From Thunnus maccoyii (taxonomy: Eukaryota; Chordata; Actinopteri; Scombriformes; Scombridae), in contig NC_056555.1 of NCBI RefSeq assembly GCF_910596095.1, positions 14,004,001 through 14,068,000 on the forward strand: a DNA stretch of 64,000 bases. Direction: 5' to 3'. The translations under genes and the position numbers were made by a program. Positions 1 to 13,682 of this stretch are shown here, one piece after another. Numbering within the stretch: position 1 is the first letter of the stretch; every line of letters begins with the position of its first letter. The notes below the pieces were generated by a model that saw only the letters and a list, made by a program, of their open reading frames with translations, was not told the DNA's origin and ran no database searches.

Positions 1-220
1 ACACCTTGTACATCATCAGGTAGAAGACACCCACATAATAAACACAAAAACGTATTTGCATTCACCGTAGATGCTTAAAAACAAATCAGCCAAAGTTGCA
101 AATACAGTATGTGAAGTCGAACTTTCACCTACATTTATTCAGTATATTGTGTTTGACCGACATAGCCTTCCCTCCCTGCTCCTCTCTAACACTCTCCCTC
201 TGCTCTCTGTCCTCCTCCAG

Positions 221-1600
221 GCTCTGGCAGTGGCAGGGTTGAGTCCTCTGCTAAGAAGGAGTCACTCACCCACCCTCTTCAGCCGGCTGTGCTCCACGCC
301 TCCAGCCAGTCCCACAGGTACACTGTATCATCACAGCTGTGCATACATAAAAAGCCAAAAAGCAGTTCGTCATGAGCGCTGGCAAAAATGTTGTATTGCA
401 TTTTCTCGCAATGACAAAATCACTGCAGATAATGATTAGATTTTGAAGTATTTATAAGGAAAAAACAGATAACTGACTCCAAAATCATGCATCATTATGA
501 AGAACAATATTCTTGTCATGTTGCAGATTTATCATTGCACATTTTGAGACATGTTTGTTCTCCTAAATAATGCTGCTCCTGTTTTTTGTTTTCTAGCCCA
601 TGGCAGTGATGCCTCCTACCAGCGAGTGCCCTCTCTGAGGCTAGAGGGCTCCAACTCCCATGAAAAGCTCAATACCAGCTTGCCCTCTGTCAACTGTGGG
701 CCATGGTAAGACCAAGTATCCTGATAAGAATTGGCACAACTTACAACACAAGTGTCTGAGTTTTTAAGAGAGAAATTTGTTGCCCCTAGGTACAGCGACA
801 GTAATGGGAACAGCCGGGGACCCAGTCCTAACACCACCCAGGGCATGTCCAATCAAAGACCACCACGACCGGTGTCGCTCACAGTGCCCTCACTACTGGG
901 AAAAGACCCAAGCTCACTGTCTCACGGCAGCGCAGGCAGTCTGGTGGAGGCGGTGAGTATGTTTGTGTATATGTGTTCTACTTTTTACTTAACCTGTTTC
1001 CCTTCCATCTTACTTACTCTCCTTCTACCTGCCCCACTCCATCACCCATCTCCCACGATCATCCTCCCCTCCTCTCCCTTCTTTTCTCTTTCTCTTTTCC
1101 TCCTCAAGGTGCTAATATCAGAGGGTTTGGGCCAGTTCGCCCAGGACCCATCCTTCATCGAGGCCACCAAAGCCGAGTTGGCCGACGCCTGCGATATGAC
1201 CATCGAGGAGATGGAGCACGCCGCCAACAACATTCTCAATGGCAACACCACCACAAACGCCACATCCAGCACCTCCTCCACCTCCCAGCACAGCCCCAAT
1301 GGCAACCTCCTCCCCTTCCACACAGCAGCAGCAGCAACGCACAGGGAACGAGCGGTCAGCTTGACTCCCAGTGAGGACGGGGGAGAGGCTGGAGGAAGCA
1401 GAGGCTCCATCCACGGGCCGTCCTCGGTGGAGGAGCGGCAGGAGCTGTTAGCAGGAGGGAGAGGACAAGACGAGGAGGAGGAAGAGGCGGGAGGGAGGGA
1501 GGAGGGGCACCATAGAAGCTCAGTTGTGATTGGAGGAGCGCAGCAGAGGAACAGCGGGCTGTTGGAAGACGAGGATTTGGAGTGCGTGACGAGTTTGTAG
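221..1600 (+). CDS. cacna1c: Voltage-gated L-type calcium channel alpha-1C, C-terminal exons (partial)
   Basis: This is the 3' end of the pore-forming subunit of the Cav1.2 L-type calcium channel, a plasma-membrane channel of heart, smooth muscle and neurons. Four coding exons are visible: 221-317, 597-705, 790-952 and 1109-1600. All have AG/GT borders and compatible phases, and the rest of the gene lies upstream of the window. The peptide begins [18 protein letters not shown] and later contains [19 protein letters not shown] and [14 protein letters not shown], which match the distal C-terminus of CACNA1C better than CACNA1D. The last exon then diverges into Thr/Ser/Asn-rich and Glu/Gly-rich sequence before ending in VTSL. 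That ending resembles the mammalian VSSL and fits a class I PDZ ligand. This tail is cytosolic; in mammals the distal tail can be cleaved and acts as an autoinhibitor and transcription regulator, a role inferred here from the family. Confidence 0.95.
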
Positions 1601-1895
1601 GAGCCGGCTCAACGGGTTCGATCGGCCGACTGGCCCCTCTGACATCATCAGAGACTGACGCTTGTCAGTGCTGGGTAACAGCGCCACGGCTGGCTCTGTT
1701 TGTCCCCGCCCCTCACACACACACACACACACTGTCTGCCTCTCTGCCATGCGTAACTGCTCTGGACAATGGCGGCCAGTGACGCAACCTTAAACACCTG
1801 ATTAAGAATTTGTTTATATGAGTTTGTATGTTTGAATGTTTGTAGTAAAGTATACCACACTATACTCTATACTATCTGAGTGTATGCTTGTTGAG

Positions 1896-1913
1896 TGTGT
1901 GTGTGTGTGTGTG
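1896..1913. repeat. (GT)n microsatellite
   Basis: A short GT dinucleotide run in the proximal 3' flank of cacna1c, with a CA run of similar size at about 1715-1732. Confidence 0.85.
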
Positions 1914-3462
1914 GTCTATGATTTTATCTATTTGTACGCACATTTGCGTGTGCGCGTGTTCTCCACACGTGTCTGAGTGTGTCTCTAAAGTGCCTCACAG
2001 TTTTATCATGTCCTCAAAGTGTGAAGAGCAGAAAAGTAGAGACGAGCAAAACAAGACGGAGGAAAGGAGAGATGAAGTAAAGGTAGAAAGGAAACAACAG
2101 AAGCAGGACGTCCTAATATGGATTTCCTGCTTTCGACATAGTGTGTTAATTGTTTTCATTTCCTATGCCTACTTTGGTGTTGTGTTATTGTTGTTTGTCT
2201 GGCCGCCATGAAGCCAGGTAAGGGACAGCAGACCAGCTTGTGTGGGGGGGGTCAGTTAAGGATTCAAATCTGACCGCACCCACTTGAGGTCAAAGGTCAA
2301 CTCCTCCTTCTTGGTTCATTGATGATGAAGCGCTGTATTGAGTAAACAGGGGCAAGGAAAACCCTGTTTGAAATCTCATTTCTCCTCCTCTTCCAAAACT
2401 AAGGAACCTTGGAGCACAGCCCTGCCAGCCTGGGGGTGGGATTAAGGTGACACACCACCCCCAGCCAAGGGGGGAAGGATTTGAGGGATGGACCAACAGC
2501 CACAACAGGGCTGCTGTAGGGGGCCATGGGTAAAGACACTCTTTGGCCAACAGGAAGCCAGCCAGCTCTTTTAATCGCTGGTCAATAAGACGCCAGCGAG
2601 AGACAAACTCATCTTGACCTGGCTTCGCCTCCTCCGCTGCTTTTCCTCGTTTGGCCACACCCACGCCCTGCCCCCAACAGGAAATGGGAGGAGCATTTGG
2701 TGGCTAAGCAGAGACAGCAAGCCCCCTTTTCTGCCTCATACCTCGCCGTTCCTCGCTCCTCCCTCTCTCCTTCCTCCCTCCTCTTTGGTTATTCCACCAT
2801 CCCTCTCCTTCCATTGCTGGGTTTTTGCTTTTACGGCCCTCTGAGAGGCGTGTGTGTCGAACAGGGCAAAAGAGACGGAGGGTGGAGGAGAGAAGGGGAG
2901 TGGCAGATTGAAAAGAAAACAGACTCTGGGCATGGATCTACAGAGGATCTGTCCGTCAGTCAGCCTCACTTCCTTCTCCAAGACCCTCCTCTTCCTCTCA
3001 GCGTGGAATCCTATTGGATTGCTGCCACACACTCTCTCTACAGACCACGCCCACTATGTATTTAACAGTTCAATATTGTGCAAAACTGGCTAGCCATGAC
3101 TATTTTGTTTTATATTCATGATGTTATTGGTTTAATTTATCCTTGATTTGTTTGCACAATCGGGGTGCTGGTCTTATAAATGTATTTTTGCTCGGTTTAT
3201 TTTAGGAGAATTTTAAGAGGTTTTAAGTATCGAAGCAGGGCGTAGTGTTTGCGTGCGAGTGTATAACTATATTTGTGCGTGCGTGTGTGTGTGTGTGTCT
3301 GCGTTTTAGTACAGGATGATGTGTGTGCGTATGAGTGTGAGAGATAGCGTGTGTATCTAAAAGGGGGGTCTTTCTCTCTATCAGTATGCACCTTTTACAG
3401 ATTGTATCTATTTATTTATTTATTTTTCCCAGAAGAGAAAAAAATGTGTGAGAATGTGCATT

Positions 3463-3466
<4 letters not shown>

Positions 3467-3504
<38 letters not shown>

Positions 3505-3660
3505 CGCGCCTGTGCTCGAGTGGTTACTTATGTATTCTAAAAAGCTGATTTTAAGCCTAGACAGTAAATTAAGGTAGCATTACAAGTGTGGTGTGTGTGT
3601 GTGTGTGTGTGTTGTGTGTCTGTGTGTGTGCGAGTGAGTGCGAGTGAGGGTGTGTGTGAT
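3467..3660. repeat. (GT)n microsatellites, two blocks
   Basis: The first block is an almost pure GT run at 3467-3501. The second, imperfect block at 3587-3660 is interrupted by GTT, CT and CGAGTGAG variants. Both lie in the cacna1c 3' flank just after a TTTA repeat at about 3408-3426. Confidence 0.85.
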
Positions 3661-6600
3661 AATGGGCCTCCTTAACACAGGGTTACCATGGACAGGCATG
3701 CTTCCAAAGCTTTTGTGATTTCTTTAGCACAGTTTTTACTTTTTAGCCAAGCTGCAGAGTCAAAAGCCACTCTAGCTTCGAAAATTAGTCATCACTCAAC
3801 TATTTTTTTTTTTTTTCTGTTAAGAGGTAGATAGGCGTAACGTCTCCTGCGAGGTCAAAGGTTAAGTTCATAGTGGTGATGAGTTTCAGCATCGCAGCTT
3901 GGCCAGAAGGTAACCAACCTTTTTGGCAATTGCTGCTTTTCTTCACGGCGGATGGTTGCTCTGAACGGTGGAAGCACCAAATTTGTACCGCCCCCAGTGA
4001 CGTGTCATGAATGAACTGGGGGAGGAGTGTGACGTCCTGATCGTCCAGCTGTAACACACCGTTATCATTTAATCATAGTTAAATCTGCAAATGAACTATT
4101 AGGGCTGGTGTACAGATGCTGCAAGACACATCTCTTTTGTCTGAGGTCTGCTCACATCACAAAACATTATGATTTCATTGTTAGAGATAAACTCATTTCC
4201 TGTCTGAAGCATCATTGCTGGAAAAAAAAAAATTAATGGAAAATTTATATAATTTACCGATAATTTAGAAGATATGAAAATTGGTTAATGGATAAATGAA
4301 TTTTTGGATATAGATCAGAAAACTGTCAGCTCAGAAGGAAGTTGCATTCTGGAGGATTCCCTTTTGTTTTTTTTGTCTAATGGCTTCTAGGTAGCGTGCT
4401 GACAACATTTGATTGATCTTTCTCTATAATAGTTTGTTTATTTCTCTAGTATAGTTTGGGCTCACTTCAGATCAGGGTATGGTCACAGTTAAGGCCATAG
4501 CCAGGTACGGTACTCAGGCGTCAGTACATCACACAAGGCACATGTCCCTGTTTCACATTGATATCTTCTTCAGAAAACCATTCCTGACGTGAATATTACA
4601 TCATCGGTACCGATTTATAAAAAAGATTTTATAGGATTTAAGAATGAAACACTGAAACTAATTCAGTTTGCTCAAATAAATGTTATTTAACGTTGTACTA
4701 GCCACTACAAATTTGGAAAAAAAAACATCAAATCCCAATGCCAAGTAACTAAATACTAGGATAATATTAAAAGTCTGTATGTTAGACTAGTGCCCACATG
4801 CAGACAGAAGTTCTTTAAGTAGGTCAATAAATTAATGTCCGGCTTAAAACATTAAAAACAATACTTTTAAACTCTCAGAGGTATCAAGAAACATTGTTAT
4901 TGTCCTCTGAAATCTCAATTAAAATGGCATTGATTTCCCACCCAGAGACATTTCCACATGCCAAGTTACGGCATTTCGTTTGTTTTTGTTGTTGTTGTTT
5001 TTTTTAAGTATTTACCTTCAAGTACTCACTGCAGCGCTCTCATTCCTACATGTTCAGCAGAGTGAGTTTTTGGCAGGGAAGGGTATGCATGAACACACTG
5101 CCATACACTGCATCCTGTGCCAGTAACAGACTTCTGACATTATTATGCAAACTAAATGTGAATGTTGAATGTGTCTTTAGTGGCAGTGCTATTGTTGTTT
5201 TGTGGTTACGGCCAAACTGCAAACCCTAAAGAAGTCTGTGGTATCAGTGGGATACCCCTCCCTGACATTTAGTCTTTCTTATCCAGGATCCTCTTGCTCT
5301 AGAAGAAAATATCATTAACATCTTATTCTTTCTTTCACTTACTCTAAATACACCTCATTAAAATAGGCACTGTTCTTTATTGAAGTAATTTGATACCATA
5401 AGCTAACAAGCTACTTCGCAGCTAGTGGCTCACATCAGTTTCAGTATAAGCTGCTCTTTTTTTGTCTAAATATTGGAAGTCAGATTTCAGGATGGTCAAT
5501 AATGTTAATGTGTGTGTTTTAACCTTAAGTTAGGACAATTATACTCTGTGCTTTGGGTTGAATTAGCCCTAGTATAGTTTCATTACACCTGAATCTAAAA
5601 GACAAGAATATTCTTCTCCCCACTACAAGTATTTATTTGCCAATTTATTCCTCAGTGATGAATTGTTAATTGAATTGTAGTGGTTTGTGTATCCAGGCTG
5701 CTACATCGCCTGGATGCCAACTCATTTGACAATGAACGACAGTAATTGCTTTAATTATCCAACACACAATCACTTCACTTTCATTAATCTACTTACATAC
5801 ATACTCACAGCATAACCCTGCATGTTTATAAGTGCCAAACCAGGCTTAGTTGTGTCTGTTACCGAGGCTCTCTGGTTTTTACAAAGAAGCAAGTGGAGAG
5901 AGATTCAGAGGCCTGTGGTGCCCCCGTGTGGAGTGGAGCAGCGTTTCAGTTTTTATGTACAGGTTAGCATGAACTATGAGGTGTTGTGTTGCAGTATAGG
6001 GTGGGGTGTGCGGAGTGGGTGTAATCCTGCATCCCACAAGATATGCAAAAACAATGCAATAACTATGACTGTATACAAGGTTCCCCAAGTAAATATACTT
6101 GTGAAAGTGAGAAAAAAAAAATTCAATATCATGGAGATGTTTTTTTTTTCTTTCTTTTCTGTTTGTTACATTTTAAAGTAAACTCAGTGGTTTCCATGCC
6201 AGAGAAACCTAACATACTTGAAATCAGGTACATTGCAGTGCAGTATAGTAAAGATGTATTTATTTATCTTTCTCGTGCCGGGGTGTTCGGTCTGCATCTT
6301 CACTCCAAAAAGTTGAGACAGCGACCTGAAATCAGTGTTTTTGCTTGCAGTTTTTACATCCAGCTGTCGGAGACCCAGAATGAAAAGCTGATCATTTATT
6401 TTTAAGGATTCAGCAGCAAAAACAACTAACTTTACCTCCCTGACTCAATACTTTTTCGGCTGTATCCCTTTCTCTCGTTTATTTGCGGTTCATTTTTTTA
6501 AATGGATTGAGATACGTGGGTGTACCATCAGTATTGCATGAGGTTCACACGTTGCCAGGTTTTGCAGTCGTTTAGTCGTGATCAGGTTAAGTATCATATC

Positions 6601-6850
6601 ACATTATGACAGAGTAGCTATTTCTATTTAGTGTACATAATGTATGATTGAAGTCAATATTTCTTCTCTAGATAAAGGTATCATTTGACTGTGGGCAGCA
6701 GTGGTGGGCTTTTTGAAAGGTGATTTTGCATATCTTATGGGCTCTTAGTTCATTACTTGAGTTTATATAGTTGTCAAAACACGAGAGGTTTAACAAACTT
6801 CAGTATTTTTTACTCCACAATTAAAAGAGGTGTCACTAATTCTTTAACTA

Positions 6851-6911
6851 CAGTACCGGTCAAAAGTTTGGACACACCTTCTCTTGAATGAGAAACTTTT
6901 GACTGATACTG
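6851..6911. mobile_element. Miniature Tc1/mariner-type inverted-repeat element
   Basis: This 61 bp element consists almost entirely of two terminal inverted repeats. The left end is CAGTACCGGTCAAAAGTTT and the right end, read on the minus strand, is CAGTATCAGTCAAAAGTTT, so 17 of 19 positions match. TA dinucleotides flank it on both sides (6849-6850 and 6912-6913), as expected for Tc1/mariner target-site duplication. The motif CAAAAGTTTGGACACACC is one I recognise as a common fish Tc1-family terminus. There is no transposase; it is a non-autonomous or deleted copy that can fold as a hairpin. Confidence 0.75.
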
Positions 6912-9900
6912 TACGTGTTGCCACAGTCTCTTGTCTCACTTCAACTTCTACATTTCCCTCATCTGACATGTGGAAGACAGACCAGATTTAAAATTCTCAT
7001 GAAAAGGACCAAATTACTCAAATGAGTAGATTTTCATGGAATACAGATGGATTGAAATCCAAACAGACGAACACACACAGGCAGGAGCACATAGAAACTT
7101 AATTGCTTACTTGCATTGGAGCACAAAGTCAACTAGATACATGAAGTGGTCGATATGAAGTCCACTGTTTAACTAAGTGTTTGTTCTTGTTCTTCCTGCC
7201 AGGAATAGACCTTTCTCACAAAAGACATTTTGACTTGTCAGCAAGAAACGCACAGGTAGAATGAATAACATTAATGATTGCTTCAGCCAGTATTCAGCAT
7301 GTACTGTACCAGTGCCACGGACGTAGCTACTGTGTTTACATTCTACAGCTACACACAAAATTACACAAGGTGAGTTTTTCAATACTGGTATTTTCTGAGT
7401 CAACATTTCTACATTTGACTATTTTGTTCCAAAAAACACATAAAAAGAAAGGGACTCTATATTTCTCCACCTGAATTATAATCAGGCATTGTGGATTGAG
7501 AGGGTTTTGAAATAGCACTCGTTGTTTGGGGAGATAAAGAAAACATTTAAAATTTGAATTAATATAAATAATGTGAGGGAAAGATATAAAGAAAGTCAAA
7601 GAAAGTCAAGGCTGCCGTTTGGACTCATTAACTCAGTATTTTTAAAATGCCTCTCACGATCTGGAACACTGAAATCGAATGCAGCCATTATTAGTTACGC
7701 CTGTGTTTGACAAGTCACATTGTCCACAACAAGAGAGGTCTATTGTGTGTGTTTATGTTCCTGCGGTCTCCGCCTCTCTTTAGATAGCTGGTTGGCATTT
7801 TATCAGGCTGATAAGCTGCAGCTGCGCCCGCTGCCTCTACACTTACAGCCAGCTAAACTAAAACCACCCCGCTTTGCTACAAAGGGTGTAATTCAAATTC
7901 AAGTAATTTCCTCGAATGAAAGCTAGAAAGAATAAATGATTTCTGATAGACGGTTGACAATCTAGTTGGCGATTGATGACAATGGGAAGCAGTAGTGGAT
8001 GTCTGGGCTGAGTTTGATGGAGTGTAGATGGTTTTATTTCATCATGTTTGGATTTCAGGGTGGTATAAGTTCTCACATGGTGAATTATATATCCAAGTAA
8101 TGTTTATGTGCATGGGTTTCTCTCTCTAGGGGTATAAAGTATTGGTCCTATGTGAATGATAATATCTTTTGTCTCACCACTAGCCAATGATTGTATATTT
8201 TTATATACCATATATAGCAAGATATCTATGAATATATAATATTTAATCACCAGAATGTTAGAGTAAGGAAAAGGCAGGACACTTACAGTATTTGGCAATA
8301 TAGTTAGTGAAATCTTGGTCATAAAGATGTGTTATATAAGCCTACTGACTGTAGCGTCAGTATGAATTTATTGATCAAAGTCCCACTTTATTGACTGTAT
8401 TTTTGACCAAAAGGAAACAGCAGGGAATATTGTAATTACATTTATTGAGGAGGAAACATTGTTTATTTTAGCTGATGGTATACAAGAATGAGCTTTTAGG
8501 ACATTTTCAGAAACAGGGCTGGATGATTCCCAGACTATGGATAAGAACTGTTAGCTGCAGAACACAAATGACAGAAAGTCTACTTTTTTGATTTCTTTTT
8601 TCACCACAGCTTAAAACCACAGATTATTTAGCCTTTACCAGAGTTACAACTCTAACATCAGGAGGCTCTTTGTTCAGCTATCAAAAGGACATTTCCCAGA
8701 GTGCCATGCAGTCTCCTTTGGCTCAGCTAGAGATGGTTGACGATATCCAAACCATGTTTTAAAAAAATCTGCTCTATCCATTCCATGAATATTTTTTCTC
8801 TACTGGTTCAGCAGTTGGTGGAGTTAATGTTGAACCTTGATAGCCGCTGTTCAGTTTTAAGCAAAATCTAATGTGTTTGTTTTATGTTTTGTGAAGTGGG
8901 CTGAAAGACGTTAACCTACCAGCAACCTGTCTGCACAGGTCAGAGTCTGGACATTTTCTTACTGTAGCATCGAGAGACTCGTCTCTCTTGAACTAGTCCT
9001 ACATCAGCGATACATGCACATCCACTGTGCACTTTGACACACACAGACATTATTCTATTTTAGGGACTAAAGACATCTAACCAAAAAAATTCCACCTATG
9101 AAGGACTAGACCTCTCTATGCTTTTAGCCATGAAAATCATGTAGCTTGTATTTATTTTCTTCCAAGAAAGGATTTGGAGGACTTGAACTAAATCTGTGCA
9201 GAGAAATTCATTCACATCTTATTATCTTTGGCGACTTATTTCAACAGTATTAAATGGAATGACAATATATGTGGGATTTAATGTGGAAGAGAAAACTTTA
9301 TCTAAAAAAATGTTGAATTCATATTTTGCATGATGCCATCTTAAAAGTGATGACATACAGATTTTATGTTTGTGTGGAAGAGCTGCTATACAGATGTCAT
9401 CTAACACACTTTAACACAAAAAAAGAAAAAGTATTTTACACATAAAGTTTAAAAGTTAATAGTTTATCATAAACTTCTTTTCAGAGAGAAAGAGGCTGGC
9501 GAGCAGGAGTCTGGTTGTTGTTCCTGTCTTGATCGCTCCTCTCATGGATCTGCCATTTGTTGCAACAGATGTACGTTATATTTTCTTGTAAACCGAAGTG
9601 TTTGTTGATCATTGTTTGATCCTGACAAGAAAAAAAAAATATTTTAAGATGACTATTTTGAATATAGATTTTATTTTCCTTTTTTCTCAAGGTGAAATCA
9701 GCATAGCCTGTTGTTGTAGGATTCTAATTAATCTAATGAAACCTAATTAAAATATGAATTCCCTTTTCTTGAGAAATAAGAGAGCATCATCTCTTTGTTT
9801 TGTTTTTTTTCTGTTGTACAGACGTTAATTTGACGCCGACGGTGATGAAGGCTTTGGTAAATGGAACAGAAAGTGAAAGAGGGAATATATCATCAAATAC

Positions 9901-11965
9901 AAGTTTATATTGCAAGTTTGTTCTATTTTAGATATATCTAGAAAAAACTATATCTAAATTATAAGATATTAAATGGCAGCTTGGAGCTGGATGCTGCAGT
10001 CTGGAGGAGGATTAAAAAGAACTCTCCAGATGTGCAGGTGCCATAATATGGATTGTATTAAATTCTACACATTTTCTATACTAAACTTCTCAGTTTTACC
10101 ATCAGCTGGATGTTTCCATCAGGTTTAGAAATCACTATTGATAAGTTTCCTTTGAGTGAAGACTTGTCTGTTTGGTTTCCAGTGCATAATAAAGAGGATT
10201 TTAGGGAGTAACAGAATACATGTGTTGGGATTACAATTACAAGATTACGGTTAAAAGTGGTACATTTAATTAATTACTGTGACAGATTAGAGACACTTTT
10301 AGGAAATTAGGCATTTGCTGGAGTAATTATGATCAAGAAACTAGGTATCACACTGGCAGATGACGCAGACGAGTGAAAATTAACTGTTGGATTTGATACA
10401 CAGTACAGAATTTATATTTCCAGCCTACAAAATGAAAGCAAATTAAAGTAATTGTAAGGATTTTGTAGGCAAAGTGTTTCATTTCACTAAATTAATTTGG
10501 TAAAAATATATAAACCAACCCTTTGCGTATTGTACTACACGAGCTCATTAATAACAATTTTTTTCATATAGCAAGTTCATGCATGAAACTTCTCATAGAC
10601 GCATGTAAAGTCTTCACCGCTCAGTTTAAGGAAAAATTGGATTTGTTCACTCAAGAGTCGTCGGTGAGGAACAAAAATGTGACTTTTTTTCTGTAGCTGG
10701 TGAACCTGAAAATGAACCAGATATAGCTGAGATTTGCTTGCCCACTAGATATATAAATATCTGATAGTATATATAAAAGTCATTGTGTAGCAGCACCTCT
10801 CTACGTCAACATTTAGGATGACTGTTAGTTTTGTTAGGACCTCAAAAGCCTCACGTGTTTGCCGCTCGTTCCTTCTAGTATCAGTGTTATCATAATCATA
10901 AAGAAGATCCCTATTTGCACATATGAAATACCACAAGTCCTGACACCAGGATTGCTCTTCGTGTTTCACTTTTACGGAGAGGAGCAGAGCTTTTCCTGAT
11001 TGCACCCGCAGCCTGTTGACTGAGAAGAGTTTTCTGTATCAGCTAGTGGTTCTTTTTCTTCAGGATATAGCAGCTCTAGAGGTGTGGCAGCAACTTTTTC
11101 GATGCAGACTTTCTCTGTCAGCGGGGTTCTGGTGTTAAATCAGCTCGTCCTCAGAAGAACCATGAATGTCTCTGCGTCCCTGCATCTGCTCTCTAGTTTG
11201 ACTAATAAGAGCTACTTCACATTGCACCATTAATGATAATTATTTCCACACTGTCATCCCTCGAATGTAGGACGCAGTGATGTTCATACTGGCATTCTGA
11301 CATATTGGGAAAAAAAATCCATGTTTAGTATTTGAAAGTTATATTTACCCTACTGGTTTATGTTTGGACATTTTCCTAGATGTTATCTCAGTTTTGACTA
11401 CCACAGACATGAAAGATCTGAACTTAACTCTTTGCTGACACGCGCCATCTTGACAAAACTTTATTCCGAGCAGTTTCATCTTGCTTGGAAAGCCATGATC
11501 GGATCACATTTGACCGCAAAGAGTCAGAAACAAATAGGTCTTGTATGCCTGTGTGTGCGCAAAATGCAGCTTTAACGAATTATTTGGCAGTCAAGTGTTA
11601 TCTTCCGTGAGCTATTTCTTGCACCTCTTTAACAGCATGCAGGCGTAAACTGAAAGTCAACATTGAAAGCAACATTAATCTTTCTTTTTCTTTTCTTTTT
11701 TTAAATCCAGGCGGGGTTTAATCCCAGCCTTTAGCCAGCCTGATGATTAAATGGCAGGGGATCCACAACTCCATATACAGTAGTGTTTTGCCAGGGCTAC
11801 ATGGCTCTGTTCTCCACTGGTCAGTAGTGTCTTATGATCTTGTTTGTAGTCTTAGTTCACTACTCATGCTAAGTGTTAAAGGGCCTTTGACAGGATTGAG
11901 CTGTTTGTTTTTGTTCTTTTCCCTTGAAGAGAAATCTGTTAATCCTCAAGTTTGGGTTTTGTTTT

Positions 11966-11969
<4 letters not shown>

Positions 11970-12004
<35 letters not shown>
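11970..12004. repeat. (AG)n microsatellite
   Basis: A pure AG run of about 35 bases. An open frame passes through it and translates as repeated Arg-Glu, but it has no supporting homology and is rejected as coding. Confidence 0.9.
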
Positions 12005-12006
<2 letters not shown>

Positions 12007-12323
12007 GTTCAGACAGAGACCAACAACCTATTTGTTGTAATATTGGTAGTGACGCTACTGTTAAATGTAGTATTTAATAACAGCACTATTTATGGTCAAA
12101 AAAAAAATGAACTAGAGTGTGTTATTGTGCTTGCGGTAGCTTCGGAGGCAGGTGGCCACTGATAACTTGAGTTCTTTAACATAAGCCACTCCCCCCTCCA
12201 CTGTGCGAGGGTTTTCATTGGTTCTGAGGTTGCTAAGTGACACGGGCCCAACATCATTTGGTCGCCTCAGTTACCACGTCTCCTCGGTGACGACTGCATG
12301 GTCTCACAGTTGACACACCCTTT

Positions 12324-12366
12324 TTCTTCTTCTTCTTCTTCTTCTTCTTCTTCTTCTTCTTCTTCT
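12324..12366. repeat. (TTC)n microsatellite
   Basis: About 14 tandem TTC units, a polypyrimidine/polypurine tract able to form triplex DNA in principle. It lies within the distal cacna1c flank. Confidence 0.9.
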
Positions 12367-13555
12367 CTATCTTTTTCTAAAGGAGAGTTCTTGATTTTGT
12401 TTGTTTTGTTTTTTTCATTTGTTCATTCATTTCATTTTAGATTTTAGAAAGCGAAAGAATACAAATGAAATAAATCAGAATATTAATTCAATCACTTTTT
12501 CTACTCCTATTTTCAAAAAAAAGTGAAATGAAAAACCAAACAAAAAGTTGATTTGTAAATAAGTAATGTACAGTTTGTATCTGTAACTTGTCAGTCTGTC
12601 ATTGGTGACAGAGTCTGTCTTGCTTATAACGCACGCTACCAGTAAATAAAAAAGGAAAAAGTATATTTAGACTGTATGGTCCCTTGAAAGCAAGTTTTAA
12701 ATTAATATCTGATGTATATTCCTGTAACATTGCATTTTTATCTGAGGAATGATGTTATTAAAAAATTGCAAATAAATTGCATTTCATACAGCTGTGTTTT
12801 TCACTTCCCTCTTACATCCGGATGTCTGTGGCTCCAGCACAAGTGTTTCAGGTATTTTTTTTCCAGGCAATTCATCTGAGTAGACCAATCGTGACACACA
12901 GCTATTAAGCAACTTACACATGCCATTAAATGTATAGTCAGTAACTGTATGAAGACTATCCAAGCATTCAAATACACCTAATTTGGACAAGGAGCACCAG
13001 AATCACTGATTGAACACTAATGAACTTCAAAAAGGTGTCACAGGTCACATCAGATGTTTTACTATCCAAATCCATTATGAATTCTGGATTACCAATTTCT
13101 GATCACTTTATATGAAACAAATGTAGATGTATTGATAGATGATCTTCCATAATAACACAATGACTGTCTAAGGGACCATTTGAGTGATATTGCATGTTTT
13201 AGTGTATTGTTCATAACTTACATTACATCTTGAGATATGAAAATCACCTTATAGATAAATGAGGTTGGTCATACATCACGTTGAGCAAGTGTAACTAGAA
13301 AATGCTAGAAACTACCAAAGTTACATCATCCTTTTAACGATATGCAAGTTTGCTTATTATGTTTCTAACAAGGTTGATAATGTTTTGAATGCAAAGCTTT
13401 TTGCTGGCTCTCAAATATAACAAACATGCCGAATTAACTTTGTGTGTGTGTGGATAAAAAGACAAGACAACCCTAGAATAAAACAATAGAATCAATATTG
13501 GTGATTGTAAACAGCAGCTAAAATGATGAACAGAAGGATTTTATAAACATGGATG

Positions 13556-13561
13556 TTTATT
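13556..13561 (-). terminator. Polyadenylation signal of the zinc-finger gene
   Basis: AATAAA on the minus strand, about 120 bases downstream of the stop codon at 13683-13685. It gives a compact 3' UTR. The assignment rests only on motif and position. Confidence 0.45.
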
Positions 13562-13682
13562 TGTGTTACTGCGATTAAAATTAATTTAGGTTTTTCTCAG
13601 GTTTTCAAAGAACTTGTCCAGGTATTACAAACGACTACATGATTCCTGCCAGTTGCATGACACAACAATAAAAAACCAAACA

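Larger units (their letters stand above)
1601..12780 (+). other. Long 3' UTR/downstream flank of cacna1c, no second gene seen
   Basis: About 11 kb after the cacna1c stop holds no ORF that resembles a protein; the open frames are short, low-complexity and unsupported by splice-compatible neighbours. The first 2 kb is rich in (GT)n tracts and TTTA/ATTTA motifs. Possible polyadenylation signals (AATAAA) occur repeatedly, including one near 12771. Mammalian CACNA1C has a very long 3' UTR, so part of this stretch is probably transcribed, but the true 3' end cannot be placed from sequence alone. Embedded items listed separately are a miniature Tc1-type element at 6851 and several microsatellites. 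Confidence 0.5.

Noticed and set aside
731-1600. A continuous 289-codon open frame spanning two cacna1c exons and the intron between them
   Set aside because: The stretch 953-1108 has donor and acceptor consensus, is pyrimidine-rich and interrupts the conserved SLVEA-VLISEG join, so it is an intron that happens to lack stops.
11743-12162. 139-codon open frame crossing the (AG)n tract
   Set aside because: Repeat-driven frame with no recognisable homology or splice context.
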